Below, piece after piece: positions 29,390 to 38,213 of a stretch of 44,910 nucleotides of DNA. The number at the start of each line of letters is the position of its first letter. Positions within the stretch are counted from its first letter, which is position 1. The notes under the pieces are model-generated. The model had not been told where the DNA came from and made no database searches. It worked only from the letters and a program-made list of their open reading frames with translations. Position numbers and translations under genes: made by a program. This DNA is from Rhizobium sp. Q54 (lineage in GTDB: Bacteria > Pseudomonadota > Alphaproteobacteria > UBA2966 > CAIVPW01), in contig CAMDPO010000019.1 of NCBI GenBank assembly GCA_945904955.1, positions 1-44,910 of the forward strand, read 5' to 3'.

Positions 29390-30045
29390 AAGTCCATCCG
29401 TTTGACGCCGGTGGGCGTGCCGAGCAGGCACACGCTGGCGTGGTGCTTGGCGAAGATGCCGACCTCGACCACGCCCGGCCATAGGCTGACTTCGATCTCC
29501 ATGCCGGGCGGGTCCTTGATGGCGAGGCCGCGCACGTCCAACAGTTGATTGCCGTTGTCGGTGACGACGTTGGCGCGCACTTGCGCGTCGCCGCCGATCG
29601 CCTTGAAGCGCCGCACGATCTGCGCCGACGCCATCGGGATGACCTCGACGGGCAGGGGGAAGCGACCCAGCACCTCGACCAACTTGGATGCATCGGCGAT
29701 GCACACGAAGCGTTCCGCCAGATCGGCGACGATCTTCTCGCGCGTCAGCGCCGCTCCGCCGCCCTTGATCATGTTGCCGCGGTGGTCGATCTCGTCGGCG
29801 CCGTCGATGTACGCTGGAATGCGCTCGACCTCGCTTGCCTCGAATACGCGAATGCCGTACCCACGCATCCGCTCCGTGCTCTTTACTGAGCTTGAGACCG
29901 CTCCCTTGATGCGATCCTTGATGGTGGCGAGGGCGTCGATGAACAGGTTCACCGTTGAGCCCGTGCCGACGCCGACGATGCTCCCCGGCTTGACGTGCTC
30001 GAGCGCGGCGCGCGCCACCATCGCCTTCAGTTCGTCCTGGTTCAC
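29386..30045 (-). CDS. rpiA: Ribose-5-phosphate isomerase A
   Basis: RpiA interconverts ribose-5-phosphate and ribulose-5-phosphate in the pentose phosphate pathway. The 219 residues carry [22 protein letters not shown] and [12 protein letters not shown], which hold the catalytic Asp, Glu and Lys. The length is standard. It follows radC after nine bases and is the last gene of the sfsA-map-map-radC-rpiA set. Confidence 0.96.
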   Translation of the reverse strand: MNQDELKAMVARAALEHVKPGSIVGVGTGSTVNLFIDALATIKDRIKGAVSSSVKSTERMRGYGIRVFEASEVERIPAYIDGADEIDHRGNMIKGGGAALTREKIVADLAERFVCIADASKLVEVLGRFPLPVEVIPMASAQIVRRFKAIGGDAQVRANVVTDNGNQLLDVRGLAIKDPPGMEIEVSLWPGVVEVGIFAKHHASVCLLGTPTGVKRMDF

Positions 30046-30054
30046 GGTGGGCTC

Positions 30055-30786
30055 CTACAAGAGGCCGAGGGTGCGGAAGCTGGCGTGCTTGCCGCGTCCG
30101 ATCACGACATGGTCGTGCAGCACGAGGCCGAGTTTCTGGCAGGCTTCCTGGACCTGGCGGGTCATGTCGATGTCGGCAGCGGAAGGGGTGGGGTCGCCGC
30201 TCGGGTGATTGTGCACGATGATCACCGCCGAGGCCGACAGCTCTAGGGCGCGTTTGACCACCTCGCGCGGATAGACCGGCGTGTGGTCGACGGTACCCTT
30301 CTGCTGCGCCTCGTCCCTGATCAGGGCGTTCTTGCGGTCGAGGAAGAGCACCCGGAACTGCTCCACCGGCTCGTACGCCATCGCCACGGTGCAATAGTTG
30401 ATGACGGCGTCCATCGAGGACAGCGCATTGCGCTTCTCGACCGGCGCACGCGCCAGGCGCGACGCCGCAACGCGGACGGACTTCAGCAGCGCAACCGTCG
30501 TGTCGGACAGGTCCGCTTCGCTCAGCTGCTCCTTGCTGGAGGCCAGAACCTCGCCGAGGCTGCCGAACCGGCGCAGGAGGTCCTTCGCCAGCGGCTTAGT
30601 ATCCCGCCGCGGGATGGTGAAGCCGAGCAACATCTCGAGAAGTTCGTAGTCGGGCAGCGCATCCGGCGCTTCATGGAAGCGGTCGCGCAGGCGCTCCCGG
30701 TGTCCGAGATAGTCCGGCGCGGCCTCGTCGCGCATGGCGCGCCCCTTCGAGGCGACGGCGCCGGCCGACGCCTTCTTAGGCGGCAT
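30055..30786 (-). CDS. radC: RadC family JAB/JAMM-domain protein
   Basis: RadC proteins have a C-terminal JAMM metalloprotease-like domain and an N-terminal helix-hairpin-helix. Here the metal motif is [16 protein letters not shown], with the upstream Glu segment typical of the fold. [29 protein letters not shown] marks the N-terminal part. The biochemical role is unsettled and the old radiation-repair link is not supported. I used the ATG at 30786, giving 243 residues; it overlaps the end of the upstream map by 11 bases, which suggests translational coupling. Confidence 0.88.
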   Translation of the reverse strand: MPPKKASAGAVASKGRAMRDEAAPDYLGHRERLRDRFHEAPDALPDYELLEMLLGFTIPRRDTKPLAKDLLRRFGSLGEVLASSKEQLSEADLSDTTVALLKSVRVAASRLARAPVEKRNALSSMDAVINYCTVAMAYEPVEQFRVLFLDRKNALIRDEAQQKGTVDHTPVYPREVVKRALELSASAVIIVHNHPSGDPTPSAADIDMTRQVQEACQKLGLVLHDHVVIGRGKHASFRTLGLL

Positions 30787-31588
30787 AGGGCGGGCGGTCG
30801 CGGCCCGTCGCCGAGCGCGTGAAGATTTCGCAGCCGTCCGCAGTAACGCCAATCGTGTGCTCGAACTGCGCTGACAGCGAGCGGTCGCGCGTCACGGCGG
30901 TCCAGCCATCGTTCAGCATGCGGGCGCCCGCCTTGCCAGCGTTGAGCATCGGCTCGACGGTGAAGCACATGCCCTTGACCAGAACAGTGCCGTCGCCCGC
31001 ATCGCCGTAGTGCGGAATCTCGGCGCCCTGGAAGATGCGTCCGATGCCGTGCCCGCAGAACTCACGCACCACCGACGTGCGCTCCGCTTCCGCATAGGAC
31101 TGGATGGCGTGGCCGATGTCGCCGGTGGTCGCGCCGGGGCGTGCCGCCGCGATGCCGCGCATCATCGCCTCAAAGGTGACGTCGCACAGGCGCGCCGCCT
31201 TGCGGCCGACGTCGCCGACGAAATACATGCGGCTCGAGTCACCGTGCCAGCCGTCGACGACCACCGTGACGTCGATGTTCACGATGTCGCCGTCGTGCAG
31301 CACCTTGTCGCTCGGGATGCCGTGGCAGATGACGTGATTGACCGAGGTGCAGATCGATTTGGGAAAGCCACGGTAGTTGAGCGGCGCCGGGATGCCGCCG
31401 CGCGCGACCATGAACCCGTAGCACGCAGCGTCGAGGGCGTTGGTGGTGACGCCGGGCCGCACGAACGCCGTGATGTGATCGAGGGTGTCGGCCGCAAGGC
31501 GGCCGGCCGCGCGCATGCCGGCGAAGTCGCCGACGATGGCCTGCGCCCACTCGCGCGGAACGGGTGCTTCCGTGGTGATCCCGAACAT
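30776..31588 (-). CDS. map: Methionine aminopeptidase type I, second tandem copy
   Basis: This enzyme removes the N-terminal Met from new proteins. All five metal ligands of type I MetAP are present: Asp106 (NIDVTV), Asp117 (HGDSSRMY), His180 (FCGHGIGR), Glu212 (FTVEPM) and Glu243 (FEHTIGV), along with His89 near the substrate pocket. It has 270 residues and a shorter N-terminus than the neighbouring copy. It follows that copy after 18 bases in the same direction and overlaps radC. The two are plainly paralogous, and both look active. Which copy is the housekeeping one cannot be told from sequence. Confidence 0.93.
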   Translation of the reverse strand: MFGITTEAPVPREWAQAIVGDFAGMRAAGRLAADTLDHITAFVRPGVTTNALDAACYGFMVARGGIPAPLNYRGFPKSICTSVNHVICHGIPSDKVLHDGDIVNIDVTVVVDGWHGDSSRMYFVGDVGRKAARLCDVTFEAMMRGIAAARPGATTGDIGHAIQSYAEAERTSVVREFCGHGIGRIFQGAEIPHYGDAGDGTVLVKGMCFTVEPMLNAGKAGARMLNDGWTAVTRDRSLSAQFEHTIGVTADGCEIFTRSATGRDRPPYAA

Positions 31589-31606
31589 CGTCCGCCGCCG
31601 CGCCCG

Positions 31607-32449
31607 CTAGGTGGGGTAGGGCGGGCGGTCCAAGCCCTGCGGTGACGTCGTGAAGACCTCGAAGCCGTCGTTCGTCACGCCGATGCAGTGCTCGAACTGG
31701 GCTGACAGCGACCGGTCGCGTGTCACGGCGGTCCAGCCGTCGGGCAGCATGCGCACTTCCCACTTGCCGAGATTGATCATCGGCTCGATCGTGAAGATCA
31801 TACCGGGCACCAGCTTCACGCCGGTGCCGGGGTCGCCGTAGTGGACGATGTTCGGCGGCTCGTGGAACACCTTGCCGATGCCGTGGCCGCAGAAATCGCG
31901 CACCACCGAGTAGCGGTGGTGCTCGGCGAACGACTGGATGGCGTGACCGATGTCGCCGGTCGCCGCGCCGGGACGCACGACGCCGATGCCGAGCATCATC
32001 GCGTCATAGGTGATCTCGCACAAGCGCGCCGCCTTGCGGGCGACGTCACCGACGAAGTACATGCGGCTCGAGTCGCCGTGCCAGCCGTCGACGATGACCG
32101 TGACGTCGATGTTGAGGATGTCGCCATCCTTCAACTCCTTGTCGCTCGGAATGCCGTGGCAGACGACGTGGTTCGCCGACGTGCAGATCGACTTGGGAAA
32201 GCCGCGGTAGTTGAGCGGCGCCGGTAGCGCATCGTGGGCGACGATAAAGTCGTAGCAGAGAGCGTCGAGGCCGTCGGTCGTGATGCCGGGCTTCACGAAC
32301 GGCGTGATGTAGTCGAGCGTCTCGGCGACCAGGCGTCCGGCCTTGCGCATGGCGGCGAACGCCTCGGCGCCGTGTACGCGAATGGGCGAGGGGTAGCGCG
32401 GAGACTGAAAGGTAGGCGTGTCGTTCAGCGCCACCGATGTCCGATTCAT
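31607..32449 (-). CDS. map: Methionine aminopeptidase type I, first tandem copy
   Basis: The 280-residue enzyme has intact ligands Asp115, Asp126, His189, Glu222 and Glu253, in [34 protein letters not shown] and FEHCIGV. An N-terminal segment of about 25 residues (TPTFQSPRYPSPIRVHG) precedes the catalytic domain. It lies 17 bases after sfsA, the common sfsA-map order, so this is probably the ancestral copy. The central region [15 protein letters not shown] is identical in both paralogues, whereas residues after the catalytic His diverge more. Confidence 0.94.
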   Translation of the reverse strand: MNRTSVALNDTPTFQSPRYPSPIRVHGAEAFAAMRKAGRLVAETLDYITPFVKPGITTDGLDALCYDFIVAHDALPAPLNYRGFPKSICTSANHVVCHGIPSDKELKDGDILNIDVTVIVDGWHGDSSRMYFVGDVARKAARLCEITYDAMMLGIGVVRPGAATGDIGHAIQSFAEHHRYSVVRDFCGHGIGKVFHEPPNIVHYGDPGTGVKLVPGMIFTIEPMINLGKWEVRMLPDGWTAVTRDRSLSAQFEHCIGVTNDGFEVFTTSPQGLDRPPYPT

Positions 32450-32466
32450 AGGATCTCCTGGGCGGT

Positions 32467-33188
32467 CTACACCGCTACCGGCATCGCCCTGTCTAGCACA
32501 ATTTGCTGGGGCGAGAGAGCGCAGCCGTAGCAGAGCATCTCAACCCCTGCGATCCGCGCCGCCTGGGCGGCGGTATGGAATGCAGGGTCGATGTCGCCCG
32601 CCACCGCGAAACGGTGCGCATCCGAGCGCTGGGCGACGAACAGCACGACCGCGCGCACGCCGCTGACGGCCAGCGTCGCCAACTCGCGCAGATGGCGCGT
32701 GCCCCGTGCCGTGACGGAATCCGGGAACTCCGCCACTCCCGGCTCGCGCATCATGTGCACGTTCTTCACCTCGACGAAGCAGCGTTCGTCGCCGCGCTCC
32801 AGAACCAGATCGACGCGGCTGCGTTCGCCGTAGCGCACTTCGCGGCGGATGCGGTCGTAGCCGGCCAGCTCGGGGACGACGGCGGCGGCGATCGCCTCCT
32901 CGGCAATCCGGTTCGGGCGCGCGGTATTGATCCCCACCAGTCCCGCCGCAGGATGGTCGCCGGCCTGGATCAGCTCCCAAGTCCACCGCAGCGCACGCTT
33001 AGGGTCGTCGGAACGGGACAACCAGACTTCAGCGTTGCTTTCGGTCAGACCGAGCATCGCGCCGGGATTGGGACAGTGCGCCGTCACCGTGTGCCCCCCC
33101 ACGGCTCGGACTCCAGCAGAACGTCGGCGAGAAAGCGCTTGTAGCGGCGGAGGAGACGTCCGCGCACCAGGGGGCCCGTGAACAGCAT
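32467..33188 (-). pseudogene. sfsA: SfsA family protein, frameshifted in a seven-G run
   Basis: SfsA is a nuclease-like DNA-binding family often upstream of map. The true start is the ATG at 33188: MLFTGPLVRGRLLRRYKRFL then ADVLLESEPWGG. The frame then hits a stop within TR. The downstream frame begins HTVTAHCPNPGAMLGLTESN and continues intact through ARPNRIAEEAI, YGERSRVDLVLE, CFVEVKN and FPDSVTARGTRHL to the end. One extra base in the seven-C run on the plus strand (33094-33100) would restore 240 residues, the usual size. It is therefore either a real single-base deletion or a homopolymer sequencing error. Confidence 0.88.
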
Positions 33189-33379
33189 GCGCCGAATAAC
33201 GTAGCCCGCCGGCGGCTCCGTTCAAGCGCTGCGGTAGCCCCCAATACTCCCTGAGGAGTAGGCGCGGCCCGAAGGAAGACCGGCGCCGGTCCGATAGAAT
33301 GGCCGCAGGCCCCGCGCTAGACTGGGCTTGCCCTTGTGGGAGGGCGCCTGAGAGTTGCTTCTGGCCGGTGCCGAGCGGT

Positions 33380-33946
33380 ATGGCGTCAAACGTCGACTTT
33401 CGAGTACGCAAAGCCTCGCCCGTCGATGCGAGTGGCATCGCGCGCGTCTACGTCAGCAGCTGGCGCTCGACCTACGGTGGGCTCCTTCCCGACGCGATCC
33501 TCAACGGCATGAGTGAAGTGCGCGAGACGTTGTTTTGGTGGACGGCGCTTTGCTCGCAGCGCAGCCAGACGGTGACGCGGGTAATCGAGGATCAGGACGG
33601 GCGCATTGTCGGATTCATTTCGGCAGGACCGGAGCGCACGGGCGGTGTCGCGCGGCGTGCCGAGGTCTACACGCTCTATCTCATTGACGGCTACCAGCGC
33701 CGCGGGTTCGGCACCAAGCTCATGTCTGCCGCTGCCGGTAGTCTGCACGAGCTCGGCTTCGGCGGCCTCATCGTGTGGGTGCTGGCCGGCAACCCGGCGC
33801 GGGCGTTCTACGAGCGCCTTGGCGCGCAGAAGGTGGCGACGCGCACCATTCGCATGGGCGGACGCGCGATCCAGGAACTCGCGTTCGCCTGGCCGGACCT
33901 CACCTTTGCGCACGCCGCCGCATCTGGCGGACCCCACGCCGGCTAG
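33380..33946 (+). CDS. GNAT family N-acetyltransferase
   Basis: The 188-residue product has the GNAT fold. The N-terminal VRKASPVDASGIARVYVSSWRSTYGGLLP is followed by the acetyl-CoA-binding loop YQRRGFGTKLMSAAAGSLHE (a Q-R-R-G-F-G pattern) and the C-terminal NPARAFYERLGAQKV. The acceptor is unknown; such proteins modify small molecules or protein N-termini. I used the ATG at 33380, since earlier residues in the frame look non-coding. The roughly 190 bases between sfsA and this gene show nothing I can name. A tRNA-Leu follows. Confidence 0.8.
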   Translation: MASNVDFRVRKASPVDASGIARVYVSSWRSTYGGLLPDAILNGMSEVRETLFWWTALCSQRSQTVTRVIEDQDGRIVGFISAGPERTGGVARRAEVYTLYLIDGYQRRGFGTKLMSAAAGSLHELGFGGLIVWVLAGNPARAFYERLGAQKVATRTIRMGGRAIQELAFAWPDLTFAHAAASGGPHAG

Positions 33947-34004
33947 TCGGCTCCAGCGCGGGCTGGGCCGCGACGTCTCTGGCAATGCTATGGTCGGCGC
34001 GGCC

Positions 34005-34090
34005 GCCCGCTTGGCGGAATGGTAGACGCAAGGGCCTTAAAAGCCCTTGGCCTTCGGGCCGTGCTGGTTCGAGTCCAGCAGCGGGCACCA
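34005..34090 (+). tRNA. tRNA-Leu (anticodon TAA), CCA encoded
   Basis: The acceptor GCCCGCT pairs with AGCGGGC, and the anticodon stem AGGGC/GCCCT holds the loop CTTAAAA with anticodon TAA. A long variable arm (GGCCTTCGGGCC) marks a class II tRNA. The T-arm CTGG-TTCGAGT-CCAG and an encoded CCA (34088-34090) complete it. Confidence 0.96.
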
Positions 34091-34110
34091 AGGTGGCCCT
34101 GAAAAGAATT

Positions 34111-34145
34111 CGCCTGCCGCGGGGTTTCCCCGGGCAGGCGATTTC
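34111..34145. terminator. Hairpin terminator after tRNA-Leu
   Basis: CGCCTGCC (34111-34118) pairs with GGCAGGCG (34133-34140), with an inner CGGGG/CCCCG stem and a TTT loop, followed by ATTTCG. It lies between the tRNA and the convergent outer-membrane protein gene, and may serve both. Confidence 0.6.
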
Positions 34146-34174
34146 GTTCGCGGCGGCGCACGCGCGCCGTCGGA

Positions 34175-34858
34175 TTAGAAGGTCTTGATGAACTTGATCG
34201 AAGCCGTGGCGCGATCTTGGTAAGTCGCGCCGAGGCCGTGCTCGTCCGTGTCGTGGTAACGAGCGTCGAGTGACATCCAAGAAACCGGCATCCAGGTGAC
34301 GCCGGCATTCCAGGTGCCGTACTCGCCGGCCTTGTCCTGTACCCACTGCTTGCCGACTGCACCGCCCACGGTGAAGTCGCGGAGCACGGGCATGGCGAAG
34401 TTGATCTCGCCGTACATGGCATCATGGGGGCCGACACCGGTGAAGTCCGGCGTGTAGAACACCGCTGCACCGACAGTCGCCGGGCCAACGGCCATCGACG
34501 TGGCGATCTTGAACTCGTAGAACGCGAGATCGCCGCCGCCACCGCCCATGTAGGTGTAGTTGATGAAGCCGATGTCGAAGGTGTGGCCCATCCACGTCGG
34601 CTTGTAGCCAACGTACATGTCCAATTCGGCGTCGGCGGCCGTGTTGAAGTCGATATTCGAGGCAAACAGCCCAAAGTAGGCCTTGCCAATGGTCATGTCG
34701 ACTCCGCCCTGAATCGCCGCGCCCTCGTTGGTCTGGCTGACGCCGCGGAAGACGTAGTCGGTGGTCGCGCCGACGTTGAGCGCAATCTGCGCCGACGCCG
34801 AACCCGCATAGAGCCCCAGGCCCATGGCGGTGGCGATAAGGAACGCACGCAATTTCAT
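34175..34858 (-). CDS. TorF/Gcw_chp-type outer-membrane protein (TIGR02001 family)
   Basis: The start at 34858 gives a 227-residue protein with a clear signal peptide (MKLRAFLIATAMGLGLYAGS ending ASA, then Q). The mature N-terminus IALNVGATTDYVFRGVSQTN and AAIQGGVDMTIGKAYFGLFA match the TIGR02001 family of predicted beta-barrel outer-membrane proteins, and the protein ends in a C-terminal Phe typical of barrels. The function is unknown; a channel is a family-level guess. A broken paralogue lies immediately upstream, with YEFKIATSMAVGPATVGAAV matching its YEIKGAASYAFDLATVGAAV. Confidence 0.85.
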   Translation of the reverse strand: MKLRAFLIATAMGLGLYAGSASAQIALNVGATTDYVFRGVSQTNEGAAIQGGVDMTIGKAYFGLFASNIDFNTAADAELDMYVGYKPTWMGHTFDIGFINYTYMGGGGGDLAFYEFKIATSMAVGPATVGAAVFYTPDFTGVGPHDAMYGEINFAMPVLRDFTVGGAVGKQWVQDKAGEYGTWNAGVTWMPVSWMSLDARYHDTDEHGLGATYQDRATASIKFIKTF

Positions 34859-35119
34859 CTCGGTTGCCTTTCCCAAAAGTGGCAATCGGTCTCGCCCAAT
34901 CGCTGCGCGGCTGTGCCGGCCGGACTCGCCCCTAGCCGTTGCAAAGTCGCAATCAGGCAACAGTGTGGCTAATTCGCGCCCGACTAGCAATTCCCGCCTT
35001 GAACTTGATTGGAAACCCTTAGAAAAGGCCGAGTTGCCGCCAGCCATGGGCAAGGGGAGACGGCCTTGCCCGGCCGGCGGCAGCGCAGCGAGAGCCGGCT
35101 GCTACGGCTCGTACGACGG

Positions 35120-35605
35120 CTAGCACGCGAAGGTTGCCTTGATGCCGCCGACGACCTTCTCCTCATAATTGGTCCCGAAGCCGTGCTCGTCGGTGTCCCA
35201 GTAGCGGCCGTCGAGCGACAGCCAGCTGATGGGGGTCCAGTTGAGGCCGACGTTCCAGGTGTTGTAGTCGCCGGTGCCTTGCATGGTCTGGCGCCCGTAG
35301 GCGCCGGTCAGCGAGAGGCTGGCAACCACCGGCAGCGGAACCGCGGCGTTGATCTCGTAGTAGGTGGCCTCGATCGAGCCGGCGCCGCCGAAGTTCGGCG
35401 ACCAGTAGACCGCGGCGCCGACGGTGGCGAGATCGAAGGCGTACGACGCGGCGCCCTTGATCTCGTACTAGCCGAGGTTGGCGTCGTCGGGCCGACCGAT
35501 GTAGCGGTATGCGATCGCACCGATGTCGAACGTGATGCCCATCCACGACGGTTTGATGCCGCCGTAGATGTCGACCTCGGTATCTGTGCCGTTGCCGAAG
35601 TCACC
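35120..35605 (-). pseudogene. Broken paralogue of the adjacent TIGR02001-type outer-membrane protein
   Basis: The minus-strand frame reads GNGTDTEVDIYGGIKPSWMG and onwards to VGGIKATFAC, and aligns with the C-terminal two thirds of its neighbour. An in-frame TAG at 35468-35470 replaces the Phe expected before YEIKG (neighbour: LAFYEFK). The signal peptide and about 60-70 N-terminal residues are missing, and I find no trace of them in any frame up to 35816. Truncation plus a stop marks it as dead. Confidence 0.85.
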
Positions 35606-35816
35606 AGGTTCGGCACGGTCTTAGTAATGTTGGTCGCGGTTGCCGCCGGCGCGGCCGCGGCGAAACGAAGAGGGATGTCCCATGAAGTGTGGTGCGGAAG
35701 ATTCTAGCGACGGCCTGAGATCGGCGGCAAGCAAGCGTTCGGCCACGCGAGGAATCGCTCAAACGGCGCGCACAAGTTAACCAGTGCCCAAGCCGTAGGC
35801 TGGCGGAGGCGGCTCG

Positions 35817-36123
35817 ATGCTGACCAAACGCGCGGCGGCGAAGCGGTGGCCGCGGCACGCGATGCCGGCGGACGTCCTGCACGTGCTCAAGTACCGCAAG
35901 CTCGCTGAAGCCTATCGCACGCGCCCGGCGTATCAGCGCAAACGACTATGTCAGCTGGATCATGGGCGCCGTGCGCGCCGCGACACGGAAAAAGCGCATC
36001 GACCAGATGCTGGCGGAACTCGCAGGCGGCGAAGGGTACATGAACATGGGCCGGCGCCCGCGTCCTGCGCCGCGCGCGGCCGCTGCGAGCAACGCCAAGT
36101 CACGCCGCAAGCGCGCTCCCTGA
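35817..36123 (+). pseudogene. YdeI/OmpD-associated (OmdA) family protein, frameshifted
   Basis: The ATG at 35817 follows a GGAGG. The first part reads MPADVLHVLKYRKLAEAY, then RTRPAYQR, and the remainder in another frame reads NDYVSWIMGAVRAATRKKRI then DQMLAELAGGEGYMNM. Together these match the conserved RPxYQRNDYxxWI region of the YdeI/OmpD-associated family. An extra A within the AAA at 35940-35942 breaks the frame. The basic C-terminus (SNAKSRRKRAP) is normal. Either a recent inactivation or a base-calling indel. Confidence 0.75.
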
Positions 36124-36231
36124 CTACCTCTGGCGGCGATGCGCCGCGCCGGCCTCCGGCTTTTGCGTGGGTTGCGGCCCGCTTGAGCCTCCCTAATTTG
36201 AGGCGACGTCCTCACAACCCCGGTGGCCGAG

Positions 36232-36641
36232 ATGCGTCCAATCATCAGCTGGATTGTCGTCGCCGATGCCGGTCAGGCGCGCGTGCCGGTTGCTGATGGA
36301 CCGAGCCACGGCCTCAACCTAGAGCGCGAGATGATCCAGGACGTGTTGCCGAGCCGCGAGATCGACTCAGACCGGCCAGGCAGCACCCGCGACAGCAACG
36401 GCAGGCCCGCCATGCGCTGGAGCCGCCCACCGATTCGGCGCGGGACCACAAGTATCGCTTCGCGCGCGAGATCGTGCGGACCTTGGGCGGTGCTCGCCGG
36501 CACAACGCATTCCAGCGCGTCTACCTGGTGGCGCCGCCGCAGCTGCTGCGCAAGATGGTGGCGGGCGAGCTCAACAAGGATCTCACCAAGGTTCCTATGC
36601 GCGACTTGCCGCAGCATCTGGACAATCTGCTGCCGGTCTAG
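36232..36641 (+). pseudogene. Host attachment protein family, frameshifted
   Basis: The first part reads WIVVADAGQARVPVADGPSH and LPSREIDSDRPGSTRDSNGR, the start of the host-attachment (PF10116-type) family, whose name comes from a plant-associated member. After 36403-36408 the frame shifts and continues ARHALEPPTDSARDHKYRFA, REIVRTLG and LLRKMVAGELNKDLTKVP, ending DLPQHLDNLLPV. One missing base near the GCAGGCCCG sequence explains it. Joined, the protein would be about 136 residues. A GTG at 36223 is an alternative start. Confidence 0.75.
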
Positions 36642-36817
36642 CGATCGTCTAGCCCCACGAGCCGCAAGCTCGCGCCTGCCCTCCGGATGGTGTGTGACGG
36701 ACAACCATTGCAGCCGCCGGTTGCGCGGCGGCGCATCTGCGCCATCGGTTCGGCGATGCGCAGCGTTCGCTTGTCACACGCGCATACATGCTTGATACAC
36801 CTGAACCCGAGCGGCCT

Positions 36818-36847
36818 TTGACTTGACCCCTGCGCCGTCCGTACAGT
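36818..36847 (+). promoter_or_regulatory. Candidate promoter for the TetR gene
   Basis: TTGACT (36818-36823) is followed, after 17 or 18 bases, by GTACAG or TACAGT (36841-36847), about ten bases before the GTG start, which would give an almost leaderless transcript. The -10 match is weak. Confidence 0.35.
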
Positions 36848-36856
36848 CGGCGCAAC

Positions 36857-37534
36857 GTGCCCCCCGCCGTCTCCGCCCGCGCACCACAACGGCAGAATCC
36901 GCCCGAGCTCGACCGCATGTTGAGCGCGTCGTTGACGCTCATGTTGCGTCAGGGCGTCAAGGCGACGACCTATGCCGATGTCGTGCGCGCCTCGGGGCTG
37001 CACGAAGAGACCGTGCGGAAGTACGCCGAGGACATCGAGGCCGTCACTCTGAAGGTCCTCGACGACATCGAGCAGGACGTCATCGAAGCGATGATTTCCG
37101 AGGTGTCCAAGGCGCCATCGACGGCGGAAGCCAAGCTCGGCGCGTTTATCGAGACGCTGACCCGCGCCCAGCACGGACGCGCCAACCGCATGGCTCTGCT
37201 GGTCCTGATGGGCACCGAATACGCCGGCAACGAGGGGCGCATCGCGACCCGCACCAGCCGCCTGTTCAGCCACCTGTACCGGACCATCGAGGGCATCATC
37301 CAGTTCGGTTGGCTGCGCAGCACCTTCCGCACCGACCTGCCGGTGAAGGAGCTGACGGCCGGGTTCGTCGGCGCGCTCACCGGCACGGTCCTGGAGGCGC
37401 GGCGCATGGGCTCCGCCCTCGACCCCATCCAGCTCGACCGCGCCGTGCGCCTGGTCCTCCTGCGCGGCATGGAGGATCGCATCGCGCTGGAGCGGGTGCT
37501 GTCAGGCTTCGTGGTTCCGGGCTACCACCCGTAG
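36857..37534 (+). CDS. TetR family transcriptional regulator
   Basis: The 225-residue protein starts at a GTG (36857). Its N-terminal helix-turn-helix reads LRQGVKATTYADVVRASGLH followed by EETVRKYAEDIEAVTLKVLD, the usual TetR recognition region, here with EETVRKY in place of the common GTLYRHF. The C-terminal ligand domain is helical and ends in a LERVLSGFVVP tail. The target and ligand are unknown. It converges with the HPF-cold-shock gene, and there is no divergent transporter to suggest a target. Confidence 0.82.
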   Translation: MPPAVSARAPQRQNPPELDRMLSASLTLMLRQGVKATTYADVVRASGLHEETVRKYAEDIEAVTLKVLDDIEQDVIEAMISEVSKAPSTAEAKLGAFIETLTRAQHGRANRMALLVLMGTEYAGNEGRIATRTSRLFSHLYRTIEGIIQFGWLRSTFRTDLPVKELTAGFVGALTGTVLEARRMGSALDPIQLDRAVRLVLLRGMEDRIALERVLSGFVVPGYHP

Positions 37535-37553
37535 CTTGGTCGCCTCCGGGCGA

Positions 37554-38108
37554 CTATCCAACTATGTGATGCTTGCCGATCGTGGCAACGCTCGACGCCT
37601 GCGGCCCCTTCTCACCCATCTCCTCGGCAAAGCGCACCTCGGCCCCGACTTCGAGGTGCTCGAAGCCCTCGTTCAGAACCGCGTTGCGGTGGAAGTAGAC
37701 GTCGCGGCCGTCAGCGGTGCGGATGAAGCCGTGGTCCGGGAACAGCCGCTCGACCGCACCGTGCGGCGGAGCGTCATGGTGCTTGACCGCGTGGCGCCGC
37801 AGGTCGCGCTTCTCATCGAGACGCCGGCGCACATCATCGAAGGCATCGCGGATCGAAATGTAGATGTCCGCGTACTCTGGCCGTTCGCCGCGGTTCACTT
37901 CGACGTCGTTGCCCGGCAACGTGACATGGATCGCCGTATGGAAGACGTTGCCCTTGTTGTGCTGCCGGTGCGGCTGCTCTAGCACGACGCGGCACGAAAT
38001 GATGTTTGGGTGAAAGCGCTCCAGCTTGTCCACTTCCTCGCGCACACGCGCATCGACGGCAGGGGACGAGTCGAAATCGCGGAAGGTGATCTGGAGGGGA
38101 ATCTTCAT
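37554..38108 (-). CDS. HPF/RaiA ribosome-associated protein fused to a cold-shock domain
   Basis: The 184-residue protein has two parts. Residues 1 to about 100 resemble the ribosome hibernation factor fold (PLQITFRDFDSSPAVDARVR and NVFHTAIHVTLPGNDVEVNR). Residues about 115-184 form a cold-shock domain (HGAVERLFPDHGFIRTADGR then DVYFHRNAVLNEGFEHLEVG), with the RNA-binding motifs GFI and VYFH. This two-domain arrangement is known in proteobacteria. The ATG at 38108 follows a GAGGA. It probably acts on ribosomes in stress, by inference from the domains. Confidence 0.88.
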   Translation of the reverse strand: MKIPLQITFRDFDSSPAVDARVREEVDKLERFHPNIISCRVVLEQPHRQHNKGNVFHTAIHVTLPGNDVEVNRGERPEYADIYISIRDAFDDVRRRLDEKRDLRRHAVKHHDAPPHGAVERLFPDHGFIRTADGRDVYFHRNAVLNEGFEHLEVGAEVRFAEEMGEKGPQASSVATIGKHHIVG

Positions 38109-38132
38109 CGGCCACCGTTCCTCTGCTTGTGG

Positions 38133-38153
38133 GTACCTTTGGAAGGTAGGTAC
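38133..38153. promoter_or_regulatory. Inverted repeat upstream of the HPF-cold-shock gene
   Basis: GTACCT (38133-38138) and AGGTAC (38148-38153) form a 6-bp inverted repeat with a nine-base spacer, 25 bases upstream of the start. An overlapping ACCTT-TGG-AAGGT repeat lies inside. It could be an operator or a leader hairpin; no regulator is known for it. Confidence 0.25.
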
Positions 38154-38213
38154 GGCAGATGCAGGCCGCAATGCGGTCGATGCCGTATGGACGGCCCAAG
38201 AACTGGGCGCCGC

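Noticed and set aside
33189-33379. Riboswitch or small RNA before the GNAT gene
   Set aside because: The GC-rich sequence has short hairpins but no recognisable conserved motif or terminator.
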